64,000 nt of DNA, taken from Youngiibacter multivorans (GTDB lineage: Bacteria; Bacillota; Clostridia; Clostridiales; Clostridiaceae). This document shows positions 49,094-57,087 of this stretch, piece after piece. The position numbers and the translations under genes were made by a program. The notes under the pieces were generated by a model, which saw nothing but the letters and a program-made list of their open reading frames with translations, was not told where the DNA came from and did not search any database. Where the stretch lies: NCBI RefSeq assembly GCF_017873395.1, contig NZ_JAGGKC010000017.1:1-64000 (forward strand). The letters run 5' to 3'. How positions within the stretch are numbered: the first letter of the stretch is position 1; every line of letters starts with the position of its first letter.

Positions 49094-49882
49094 CTAAAGG
49101 AAAATCTCCTGCAGCTCATCCTGCAACAAGATTATTTCAGGCAATATTTCCTTGTACTTCACAGCATCCCTTGCTGCAATCTTCCTGAGGTTAGTACCAG
49201 GTGTGCCTTCAAAGGGTATATGGCATACTACTATCTTGTCTGGCCTAATGGATTCCGTGAGTGCCAATCTTCCTTCGCGCCTGTTGAGGAAGAGCGGATT
49301 GATGAAAACGGCATGAATCCGAATTCCTGAAAGCATGGTCTTGAAATAATCCGGATCGTAATCGGAGTCTCCTGTTATGAGTATTACTTTGTCACCCAGT
49401 TCAATCAGATAGCAGTAATGTTCGGTTTCCCTGTACAACTCGCCGGCATGCATGGTTCTGAAAGCTTCGATTTTGATACCATCAAGCTCATAGCCTGCTA
49501 TTTTTCCCAAAGGTATGTCAAGAAGCCACAATTTGGCTTCATTCATATCTGCAGATTCCCTTAATCGGACAAATGGCCTGCTGTCCTTGTCAGGCATCAT
49601 CAGGTACCTTGTCCTTTGACCTTCTACCAATGCTCTTGTAACTTCAGGCGAGAAGTGGTCATGATGGCAATGGGTATACATAAGAATGTCTATGTCCCTG
49701 AAAAGCGGCTTTTTGCCTTCAAGAAGATCATTACGGACCTCATCCGATAATCCGCTGAAATAACCGTGTATTTCTCCTGGAGTTCCATCAATGAGGAGCT
49801 TTGTTCCTTTGTACTCCAACATAATTCCTGAATTGGCGAGCAGTGTAACCCTTGGCGACTCCGTATTATCGAATGACTTCAT
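49094..49882 (-). CDS. Metallo-beta-lactamase-fold hydrolase
   Basis: 262-residue MBL-fold protein with the THCHHDHFS zinc motif near residue 75, a second His in MHAGEL and the Asp in GDSDYDP. The compact build without an RNA-binding insert resembles UlaG-like members of unknown substrate. Its ATG (49882) overlaps the stop codon of the preceding small gene by four bases (ATGA), so the two are translated together. It terminates at the shared hairpin after AOR 2. Confidence 0.88.
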   Translation of the reverse strand: MKSFDNTESPRVTLLANSGIMLEYKGTKLLIDGTPGEIHGYFSGLSDEVRNDLLEGKKPLFRDIDILMYTHCHHDHFSPEVTRALVEGQRTRYLMMPDKDSRPFVRLRESADMNEAKLWLLDIPLGKIAGYELDGIKIEAFRTMHAGELYRETEHYCYLIELGDKVILITGDSDYDPDYFKTMLSGIRIHAVFINPLFLNRREGRLALTESIRPDKIVVCHIPFEGTPGTNLRKIAARDAVKYKEILPEIILLQDELQEIFL

Positions 49883-50241
49883 GTCTGCTCCTTTTTCTTC
49901 TTGGAAACATAATGTGTGGAATAGCTTCTTTCAATTTTCTCATCAGAGGATCTGCTGAATCTCAGGGGCTTCCCTTTATGCATGTATGCTGTCCAGGAAG
50001 GCTTCAGTCCGTTCTTGTCAGCATATGACCTTATTTCGTGCATCGCCATTGAAAGCTTGCTGAGATTTGTCCTGCATACACTTTCCAGATAGGGTACCCT
50101 TCCGGACCGCCAGTCGTCATAATCTTTTCTGCTCAGGATTCCAATCTCAATAAGTACATCCACCGGTGCGGCAAAGCCCTTTGCGCTTATGATATCAGCC
50201 ATTGCCTTATCAACTTTGGCCTTAAGCTCCATGTTGTTCAT
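49879..50241 (-). CDS. Small conserved-looking hypothetical protein coupled to the MBL-fold gene
   Basis: 120 residues, not recognised by family name. It is soluble, helical and basic at the end (KKKKEQT). The stretch PVDVLIEIGILSRKDYDDWRSGRVPYLESVC has the look of a small nucleic-acid or protein binding domain; LRFSRSSDEKIE is near the C-terminus. The four-base overlap with the MBL-fold gene suggests a functional pair. ATG 50241 or ATG 50232 could be the start; AGGGGTATT lies upstream. Confidence 0.7.
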   Translation of the reverse strand: MNNMELKAKVDKAMADIISAKGFAAPVDVLIEIGILSRKDYDDWRSGRVPYLESVCRTNLSKLSMAMHEIRSYADKNGLKPSWTAYMHKGKPLRFSRSSDEKIERSYSTHYVSKKKKEQT

Positions 50242-50328
50242 AAGAATACCCCTCAGTTCCCTCTATTAATTCCAATAGCATAATTTTATTTGAATTTGTA
50301 CTTCAAATCAACGCAAACAAAATAAAGA

Positions 50329-50362
50329 AACATCTGATACCCACAATGTAATCAGATGTTTC
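50329..50362 (-). terminator. Terminator of the phasin-aarF operon
   Basis: On the minus strand AAACATCTGAT and ATCAGATGTTT pair around a loop, followed by CTTTATTTTG. The stem overlaps the aarF stop codon. Confidence 0.65.
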
Positions 50363-51971
50363 CGGATTTCAAGATTGAGATAAGGAGCCACAGGCCCAGG
50401 AGACCTGCCAGGAAAAATCCCAATATGCCTACGATGGATACGCCTCTAACCGCAGAATCTGCACCAACCCTTATGATGAGCGCTGAAGCTATTATGATAG
50501 CAGCTGTTATGAGTGCGAAAACCATCCTGTTTACCATCTTGTTGAAATCAACCCACTTTTCATCAAGGTTAGTTATGTCCACTCGTACTTTACCTCTACC
50601 GCTGATATAGTTGTCCAGTATGGTCGATACCTGTGAAGGGATACCAACCGAGTCAACCATAAAATTCATTCCCTTGATCATAAGAAGGTCAAGGCTGATA
50701 TCAGGAACCAGTTTTTCAGATGTCATGTCCTTGATGTATGCGCTTGCGATTTCCATGATGCTGATATCAGGTGAAAGGTCAGACAGCACACCCTCTAGTA
50801 TCAGCAGTGACTTGAGAAGTATGGTGAACTCCCTGGGGAGCTTTAGGTTATTTTTCCTGGCCGCTTCAAACAGGTCCTTGAAGAGGTATGAGACCTGGAA
50901 ATTCCTGAGGCTTGAATGGGCGTAGTTATGGACTATCTTCTCAATATCGTCATGAAGCCTGTTCCTGTCCACGGGTCCCTTCTGTATCCCAAGGATTAGG
51001 ATCAGGTTGACTATCTGAGTTATGTCTTCGGATACAAGTGACCTGAGCAGATCGTTGAAAGCCCTCCTTGATGACGAGTCGAGAACACCCATGATCCCAA
51101 AATCGATATAGTAGATTTTTCTTCCACTTATGATGAGATTGCCGGGATGAGGATCACCATGGAAGAAACCATTGTTGAAGACCTGATAGAGGAAAGACAA
51201 TATAAGCTTTCTCCCAATCTCGTTCGGTTCATAGCCTTCCTTGATAAGCGCTTCCTTGCTGCTTATTTTTATACCCTCTATGCGTTCCTGAACCGAGACA
51301 CGCTTTGTAGACATTCCATCTATAGGTTTCGGTACGCTGATGCATGCGATATCCTTATTGTCATGCATGAATCTAATCATGAAGGATACTTCATTCCTGA
51401 AATCAAGCTCAATTTTCGTGGTCTCCTTGATTTCCTCAAGTGCTTCAACAGGATCGAGAAGAACATCCTTAAGGGTATCAGGTGCTTTTTTTACTATTCC
51501 TATCAGAATGTCCATATCCTCAAGCAGCTTGTTCTCGATATCAGGCCGCTGGACCTTAACGATTACCGGCGTACCGTCAACAAGCACCGCATTGTGTACC
51601 TGAGCCACGGATGCACAGGCAACAGGATCCTTATCAATTGAGATGAAGAGCTGATCTATGTCTTTATTAAGGTCCGCTTCAATGATTTCCTGTACAGTGT
51701 CAAAGGAGAATGATGGAGCTGAATCCTGAAGCTTTGACAACTCGGTAATATATTCAGGGGGTAAAATATCAGGTCTTGTGGATAATATCTGGCCGATTTT
51801 AATAAAGGTCGGTCCTAATTCCTCAAAGACCAGCCTTAGGTTCTCAGGATCCTTCTTCACCCTTTCAGCCCTGAACTTCGTGTTGATGACATGGCCGAAT
51901 CCGTAGGCTCCCAGGACCCTTACGATTTCCCTGAACCGCTTGTTCCTCTTCCTGTCTTCAGCTTCACCCAT
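50352..51971 (-). CDS. AarF/UbiB (ABC1) family atypical kinase
   Basis: 539-residue protein of the ABC1 family, atypical ATPases/kinases associated with quinone and lipid metabolism in other bacteria; the role in anaerobic clostridia is unclear. Signature motifs are GPTFIKIGQILSTRPD (KxGQ), ASVAQVHNA, the catalytic FHGDPHPGN and YIDFG. Two C-terminal hydrophobic helices (about 480-535) anchor it to the membrane. GAGGAGCG precedes ATG 51971. The gene follows a phasin-like gene by 21 bases, a common arrangement. Confidence 0.92.
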   Translation of the reverse strand: MGEAEDRKRNKRFREIVRVLGAYGFGHVINTKFRAERVKKDPENLRLVFEELGPTFIKIGQILSTRPDILPPEYITELSKLQDSAPSFSFDTVQEIIEADLNKDIDQLFISIDKDPVACASVAQVHNAVLVDGTPVIVKVQRPDIENKLLEDMDILIGIVKKAPDTLKDVLLDPVEALEEIKETTKIELDFRNEVSFMIRFMHDNKDIACISVPKPIDGMSTKRVSVQERIEGIKISSKEALIKEGYEPNEIGRKLILSFLYQVFNNGFFHGDPHPGNLIISGRKIYYIDFGIMGVLDSSSRRAFNDLLRSLVSEDITQIVNLILILGIQKGPVDRNRLHDDIEKIVHNYAHSSLRNFQVSYLFKDLFEAARKNNLKLPREFTILLKSLLILEGVLSDLSPDISIMEIASAYIKDMTSEKLVPDISLDLLMIKGMNFMVDSVGIPSQVSTILDNYISGRGKVRVDITNLDEKWVDFNKMVNRMVFALITAAIIIASALIIRVGADSAVRGVSIVGILGFFLAGLLGLWLLISILKSGNI

Positions 51972-51992
51972 GACTCGCTCCTCGAGCTCCCG

Positions 51993-52265
51993 CTATCTTT
52001 CCTCCAGCTTCCTTACCCTTTCCTTGAGTTCATCGAACTCCTCCCTTAATACAAGCTCAAGGGAATCAATGAATTCCTCAACATCCTTGTGAGTGACTGG
52101 TTTGGCCTCCTCATTCTTCTTCATGAGCTCTTCTCTCAGTTCCCTGCCCTGCTTTACAGTGAGATTGCCTTTTTCAATAAGATCCTGGATTGTCTTGTCA
52201 AGCTTCTCAAATGATACCGATGCAGCACCTAATGTGACCAATGCCATCTTTTTCAGTTCTTCCAT
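51993..52265 (-). CDS. Phasin-like coiled-coil protein
   Basis: 90-residue mainly helical protein: MEELKKMALVTLGAASVSFEKLDK, split by a short hydrophobic patch, then LIEKGNLTVKQGRELREELM and a charged coiled coil to the end (LKERVRKLEER). Similar small proteins are annotated as polyhydroxyalkanoate synthesis regulator phasins and often lie next to aarF. The start is ATG 52265, eight bases after GGAGG; the upstream frame lacks a ribosome site. Confidence 0.82.
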   Translation of the reverse strand: MEELKKMALVTLGAASVSFEKLDKTIQDLIEKGNLTVKQGRELREELMKKNEEAKPVTHKDVEEFIDSLELVLREEFDELKERVRKLEER

Positions 52266-52476
52266 AACAAGAACCTCCATTTCAATTTCGTTATATTTAG
52301 AATATAACGTTAATATTAATCGCATGTGAAAAAAATGTGAATAATATGACCTCTAAATTGCTGAACCAGAAGTTTTGCATGATATTTAAAAAACATATCT
52401 TCAGATATCTTTATTTTTATATGTTAAAGAGGTATATTTGCTTTGGATGCCGCGATTTGCGGGAAAGGATATTTAT

Positions 52477-52875
52477 ATGGGAAAAACGTTGAAACGCATC
52501 ATTGTAGCACTTCTTGTCATCGTTTCACTATTTGCAGCTGGAATTTTCATTATGACCAAGATATCCGAGAAGAACCTGGAAGGTCTGGCTGAAACAGAAA
52601 TACAGGAGCCTGACCTAAATAGCCTTTCAGACGGGACATACAAAGGAAGCTACAGCGCTTTTCCGGTAAGCGCTGATGTAGAAGTAGATATCAAAGGCCA
52701 CAGGATAGAAGCCATCAGGTTAATTAAGCATGACAACGGACAGGGCAAGGGCGCTGAAACCTTGCCAGCCAGGGTCGTCCTGACCCAGAAGGTCGGGCAG
52801 GACCTGGTATCAGGTGCAACCTACAGCAGCAAGGTTATACTCCTTGCAATATCTGATGCCCTGGATGGAGAGTAA
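52477..52875 (+). CDS. Membrane-anchored FMN-binding domain protein
   Basis: 132 residues: one N-terminal membrane helix (about 5-27), then an FMN-binding domain of the RnfG/NqrC C-terminal type outside the membrane. The conserved DLVSGATYSS near residue 110 carries the Thr that receives covalent FMN in related proteins. It resembles the small domains used in extracellular electron transfer, but no partner genes are near. ATG 52477 is preceded by GAAAGGA; the frame from 52438 has no ribosome site. Confidence 0.85.
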   Translation: MGKTLKRIIVALLVIVSLFAAGIFIMTKISEKNLEGLAETEIQEPDLNSLSDGTYKGSYSAFPVSADVEVDIKGHRIEAIRLIKHDNGQGKGAETLPARVVLTQKVGQDLVSGATYSSKVILLAISDALDGE

Positions 52876-52880
52876 AAAAA

Positions 52881-52912
52881 CACACCCCTGCAAGATTTTG
52901 CAGGGGTGTGCC
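52881..52912. terminator. Bidirectional terminator between FMN-binding and ferritin genes
   Basis: CACACCCCTGCAA-GATT-TTGCAGGGGTGTG, a perfect hairpin; A-run before and T-poor after, so it best serves the minus strand. Confidence 0.88.
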
Positions 52913-52936
52913 GATTATTCATGAGAATTTAATTGA

Positions 52937-53425
52937 CTATGCTCTTGAGCCTATTTCCTTGTCAAGGAGATATTCGCCCTGCTTGGAGCCTTCAACAAAC
53001 TTGAGCTTTCCAATTATCATGTTGAAAGTAGCTTCCTCTTCAACCTGCTCGTCAACGTACCATCTCAGGAAGCTTGATGCTTCATGTGACTTGTCTTCAG
53101 CAGCAATGTCAGCAAGGTTATGAATTCTTGCGGTTACTGACTTTTCATGCTCGAGAGCCTTTCTGTAGAGGTCTCCGAAGCCTTCGAATTCTACCTCTGG
53201 TCCCTTGATTCCTGAGAGAAGCACTCTGTTGCCTGTCTCGTTAAGGAATCCGAAGAACTTCATTGCGTGACCTACTTCCTCCTGGGCCTGCTTCTTGAAG
53301 AATGCAGCTGATCCAAGATAGTCTGTAGCTTCCGCATAAGCGGACATGGAAAGATAAATATATGAGGATTCAAGCTCATAGTTTATCTGGTCGTTAATAG
53401 CATCTACCAATCTTTTACTTAACAT
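52937..53425 (-). CDS. ftnA: Ferritin (non-heme iron storage protein)
   Basis: 162-residue four-helix ferritin that stores iron as ferric mineral. Ferroxidase ligands are in NYELESSYIYLSM (Glu17 region), AQEEVGHAMKFF (Glu and His, about 50-53), and AEDKSHEASSFL and DEQVEEEATF further on. It starts MLSKRLVDAIN as do most bacterial FtnA. ATG 53425 has AGGAGGATC upstream. Its upstream region holds two PerR-like boxes, fitting oxidative stress control. Confidence 0.94.
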   Translation of the reverse strand: MLSKRLVDAINDQINYELESSYIYLSMSAYAEATDYLGSAAFFKKQAQEEVGHAMKFFGFLNETGNRVLLSGIKGPEVEFEGFGDLYRKALEHEKSVTARIHNLADIAAEDKSHEASSFLRWYVDEQVEEEATFNMIIGKLKFVEGSKQGEYLLDKEIGSRA

Positions 53426-53497
53426 ATCGATCCTCCTGATTTTCTAGTATTGTGCGAAGCTCTGCGGGGTATTCCTGCAGACAATTCATTATGCACC

Positions 53498-53512
53498 ACA
53501 TAATAATTATAG
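53498..53512. promoter_or_regulatory. PerR-like box over the ferritin -10 region
   Basis: ACATAATAATTATAG matches 12 of 15 positions of the PerR consensus TTATAATNATTATAA. The TATAAT within it (minus strand 53511-53506) is a likely -10 of the ferritin gene. Confidence 0.55.
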
Positions 53513-53547
53513 ACCAAAATGGCACTAAATCGACATTGTTTACAAAA

Positions 53548-53562
53548 TCATAATAATTATTG
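53548..53562. promoter_or_regulatory. Second PerR-like box upstream of ferritin
   Basis: TCATAATAATTATTG also matches 12 of 15 positions of the PerR consensus and shares the core ATAATAATTAT with the first box, 50 bases away. It is in the ferritin-addB divergent spacer. Confidence 0.5.
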
Positions 53563-53583
53563 TTTGGTGCTTAGATGTGTCAA

Positions 53584-53612
53584 TTGCGACATAATCAGGA
53601 CTTGCCTATAGT
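53584..53612 (+). promoter_or_regulatory. Candidate promoter of addBA
   Basis: TTGCGA (53584-53589), 17-base spacer and TATAGT (53607-53612), about 40 bases before addB. Confidence 0.5.
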
Positions 53613-53650
53613 ATAATGGAAGATGAGAAATTCTTGAAGGATGTGGAAGC

Positions 53651-56600
53651 ATGAGCCTTAGGCTGATATACGGGAGAGGCGGCAGCGGCAAGACCACCTT
53701 TGTATTCAATGAGATAAGGGATAGGATGAAGGATAATGACTTAAGGTTCATCCTGATTGTACCTGAACAGTATACTTTCAGGACCGAGCAGAGGGTATTG
53801 AGACAGCTTCCTTCTGATGCCGTGCTGAGGGTTGCGGTAATGAGCTTCGGGACCCTTGTAAGAAAGGTCCTGGGAACTGTCGGAGGTGCGACTCACGACC
53901 TGATTTCCTCGACTGGCAAGGTAATGCTTGCAGCAAAGGCACTAAGTGACACCAGGGATGATTTGACGATCTATAAAGGTGTCTCAAAGAGGAGCGGCTT
54001 TGCCCAGACTGCTGCAGACCTCATAGATGAACTGAGAAGGTTCGATGTGGATTCTGTGGTTTTGTCATCAGCAGCCGAGGAGACGGATGACAGCGAGCTC
54101 AAACGAAAGCTTAAGGACATCAGCAAGATATATGAAAAGTATGAAGAGGATCTGCACAGGAACAATGTGGATTCTACTGATGAGGCGGGATATGCCGTAG
54201 AGAGGCTGGAGAAGGCTGAGTTCGTTAAGGATTCTGTGGTTTATATCGACGAGTTCAATGACTTTTCGGTGATGCAGCTGAAGCTTATTGGAAAGCTCAT
54301 GGAGTCTTCAGCCTCTGTCACATTGGCTTTGACTTTGGATTACTATGATTCAGGAGATAGAGATGTGTTCAGCATCACCAGAGATACTGAAGGAAAGGTA
54401 ATGAGACTTGCAGAGGAGTCAGGAATTTCCATAGTGAAACCGGTAATCCTTGGCAATCCGGGGCAGGCGAGGCTCTCCGGAAACAGGGAGCTGCAGCATC
54501 TTGAAGCTGAGTTCTTCAGGTATCCGAACAAGGCATTGAACGGAAGTATCGGTTCAGTATCAATCTATAAGGCCCAGAACAGCTATGACGAGGTAGAGAG
54601 GATTGCAAAGGATATGACCAGAAGGGTCAGAGAGGATGAGAGTCTGAGATACAGGGATATGGCTGTACTCTGCAGGGACATCGACTCGTATTCTAGCATA
54701 GCTCAGTCCATTTTCAATGAGTATGGGATTCCGCTTTTTCTGGACAAGCGAAGAAGCATAGTAGGAAGTCCGATATCAATATATATTTTGTCCTTGCTTG
54801 AAACACTGGTTTCAGGCTTTGCCTACGAGCCACTTTTCAGGATGCTTAAGACAGGCTTGTCAGTAATCACAACAGGTGAAGCTGATTTGCTTGAAAACTA
54901 TGTCCTCGCACATGGCCTCGGCAGCTGGCATTTCTTTGGCGACTGGAAATTCTCATACCCAAACATCACAGGCAGCGAGCTGAATTCGAAATATGTATCG
55001 GACGTACTTGAAATGAGAGACAGGATTGCCGGAACATATTCAAGCCTGAAGGACAGGCTTTCCGAATGCAAGGATGCAAGGGATGTCACTTCAGCCCTCT
55101 TCAATCATATGGAAGAAAATGGAGTGATCAATAAGGCATCAGCTGCCGCAAGGTCTGCAGGGGAACAGGATCTAACCGAATACCGGGAAGTGCTAAGTGG
55201 CATCAACTCTATTCTTGATGATATGGCTACTGTTTTCGGTGAAGAGAATATTGAACTTTCGGTTTATTTTGAAATGATGAAGGCTGCGGTAGGCAGCTAT
55301 GAAATAGGAATTATTCCGTTGACCCTTGATCAGGTCATTCTCGGAGATGTAGCAAGGATAAGGAGCGGCGGTACAAAAGGGCTCTATATCCTTGGTGCTA
55401 ACGACGGGGTCTTTCCAAGGGCAATCAAGGATGAAGGCATATTCACCGACAGCGACAAGATGGCGCTGAAGGACAAGGGTGTGGAGATTTCTGTGGACTC
55501 CAGAACCAGGTCAGTCTATGAGCAATTCCTGATCTATACGGCACTGACTACTGCCAGTGGCTTTGTATTTGTAAGCTATCCATCGTCTGACCTTGAAGGC
55601 AAGTCACTTAGACCTTCGCAGGTGGTCAACAGACTTAAGAAAATCTTTCCGGATCTTATCGAAGAGGTACCTAAGGGACCTCTTGAGGCTGATCTGGCTG
55701 GATTGGATGAGGTTACTAGACCGGATCCGACGTTCAATCAGCTTGTCCATGAGATGAGAAGGAACTATCAGGGGGAGGCTGTGGAAACATTGTGGGGAGA
55801 GGTCTACAGATGGTTCTGCGAGAAACCGGAATATGCTGTAAGACTTGACACTGCAGTCAGGGGGCTTGCTTATTCGAATATGGCTCAGAAGCTTCCTCGA
55901 AAAACCATAAAGGGACTCTACGGCGATGAGATGAAAATCTCAGTATCAAGACTGGAGAGGTTCTCCCAGTGCCCCTTCGCATACTTCATACAGTATGGTA
56001 TGAAGGCTAAGGACAGGGTCCTGCACGAGATAACTGCGCCTGATATCGGTACGCTGATGCACGGGGTGATAGACAGGTTTACGGAGGACCTCAAGGGGCT
56101 CGAAGGTGGAATCGCAGAAGCTGACCGTGAGTTCATACATGAAAGCATCAGCAGGCTGGTTGACGAAGCCATAGATACAACTAATGCGATATACAAGGAA
56201 AGTCCAAGATACAGGCACATGGGGGAAAAGATCAAAAAAACCCTCATGAGGTCTGTGGATACGATAACCAAGCAGATATCCAAAGGAGATTTCGTACCAA
56301 GGTTCAATGAGCTCGGCTTTGGCATGGACGGGATTCTTCCACCACTGAAGATTGAGCTGGACGGAGAGGGTGAAGACGTCTTCCTGATAGGAAGGATAGA
56401 CAGGGTTGATGTGCTTGAGCTTGACGGGAAATCCTATATCAGGATCATTGACTACAAATCCTCAGCAAAAGACGTATCAATCACAGAGGTATTCTACGGA
56501 CTTCAGATGCAGCTTCTTGTGTATCTGGATGTGGTCCTGAAAAATTCTGATATCCTGTTGAAGAGCGGCGCAATTCCCGGAGCCATTTTGTATTTCAGGA

Positions 56601-57085
56601 TGGATGACCCGATAATTGATGGAAGCCTGTCTCTGGATACGGATACAATAGAGCGTGAGGTGTTCAAGTCCCTCCAGATGAAGGGGCTTATCCTTAAGGA
56701 TGCCAGCGTAGTAAGGTCTATGGACAGGGAAATGGGTGATTATTCACTTATAATCCCGGCAAAGATAACTTCATCAGGTGAAGTGGTGTCAAAATCCAAC
56801 AGGAAGGACAAGACTATGGCAACCATACTTACTGAAGCGGATTTTGATACGTTAAGGGAGTATACTACGGAAAGCATCAGAAGGATACTCAGGGAAATGG
56901 TGTCGGGCAGCATAACCGTGCTTCCGGCGAAAAACGGAGACAGGATCCCATGTACATACTGTACGTATTCTGCCATATGCCAGTTTGATGCCAGGATGCC
57001 AGGTAACAAATACAGGAAAATTGCACCGATGAAAATTGAAGATCTGTGGAGCAGCATGAAGGAAACCGTTGAGGGAGGTGACTAA
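53651..57085 (+). CDS. addB: ATP-dependent helicase/nuclease subunit B (AddB)
   Basis: 1144-residue partner of AddA in processing double-strand DNA ends for RecA-dependent repair. The N-terminus has the Walker A GRGGSGKTT. The C-terminal RecB-family nuclease region (about 770-1110) begins ERFSQCPFAYFIQYG, has IRIIDYKSSAKDV (catalytic Asp and Lys) and ends with the cluster cysteines CTYCTYSAIC; together with the first Cys they bind the [4Fe-4S] pin of AddB proteins. Length and gene order (addB then addA, two bases apart) are as in Bacilli and Clostridia. The ATG 53651 is preceded by a weak AAGGATG. Confidence 0.96.
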   Translation: MSLRLIYGRGGSGKTTFVFNEIRDRMKDNDLRFILIVPEQYTFRTEQRVLRQLPSDAVLRVAVMSFGTLVRKVLGTVGGATHDLISSTGKVMLAAKALSDTRDDLTIYKGVSKRSGFAQTAADLIDELRRFDVDSVVLSSAAEETDDSELKRKLKDISKIYEKYEEDLHRNNVDSTDEAGYAVERLEKAEFVKDSVVYIDEFNDFSVMQLKLIGKLMESSASVTLALTLDYYDSGDRDVFSITRDTEGKVMRLAEESGISIVKPVILGNPGQARLSGNRELQHLEAEFFRYPNKALNGSIGSVSIYKAQNSYDEVERIAKDMTRRVREDESLRYRDMAVLCRDIDSYSSIAQSIFNEYGIPLFLDKRRSIVGSPISIYILSLLETLVSGFAYEPLFRMLKTGLSVITTGEADLLENYVLAHGLGSWHFFGDWKFSYPNITGSELNSKYVSDVLEMRDRIAGTYSSLKDRLSECKDARDVTSALFNHMEENGVINKASAAARSAGEQDLTEYREVLSGINSILDDMATVFGEENIELSVYFEMMKAAVGSYEIGIIPLTLDQVILGDVARIRSGGTKGLYILGANDGVFPRAIKDEGIFTDSDKMALKDKGVEISVDSRTRSVYEQFLIYTALTTASGFVFVSYPSSDLEGKSLRPSQVVNRLKKIFPDLIEEVPKGPLEADLAGLDEVTRPDPTFNQLVHEMRRNYQGEAVETLWGEVYRWFCEKPEYAVRLDTAVRGLAYSNMAQKLPRKTIKGLYGDEMKISVSRLERFSQCPFAYFIQYGMKAKDRVLHEITAPDIGTLMHGVIDRFTEDLKGLEGGIAEADREFIHESISRLVDEAIDTTNAIYKESPRYRHMGEKIKKTLMRSVDTITKQISKGDFVPRFNELGFGMDGILPPLKIELDGEGEDVFLIGRIDRVDVLELDGKSYIRIIDYKSSAKDVSITEVFYGLQMQLLVYLDVVLKNSDILLKSGAIPGAILYFRMDDPIIDGSLSLDTDTIEREVFKSLQMKGLILKDASVVRSMDREMGDYSLIIPAKITSSGEVVSKSNRKDKTMATILTEADFDTLREYTTESIRRILREMVSGSITVLPAKNGDRIPCTYCTYSAICQFDARMPGNKYRKIAPMKIEDLWSSMKETVEGGD

Positions 57086-57087
57086 AG

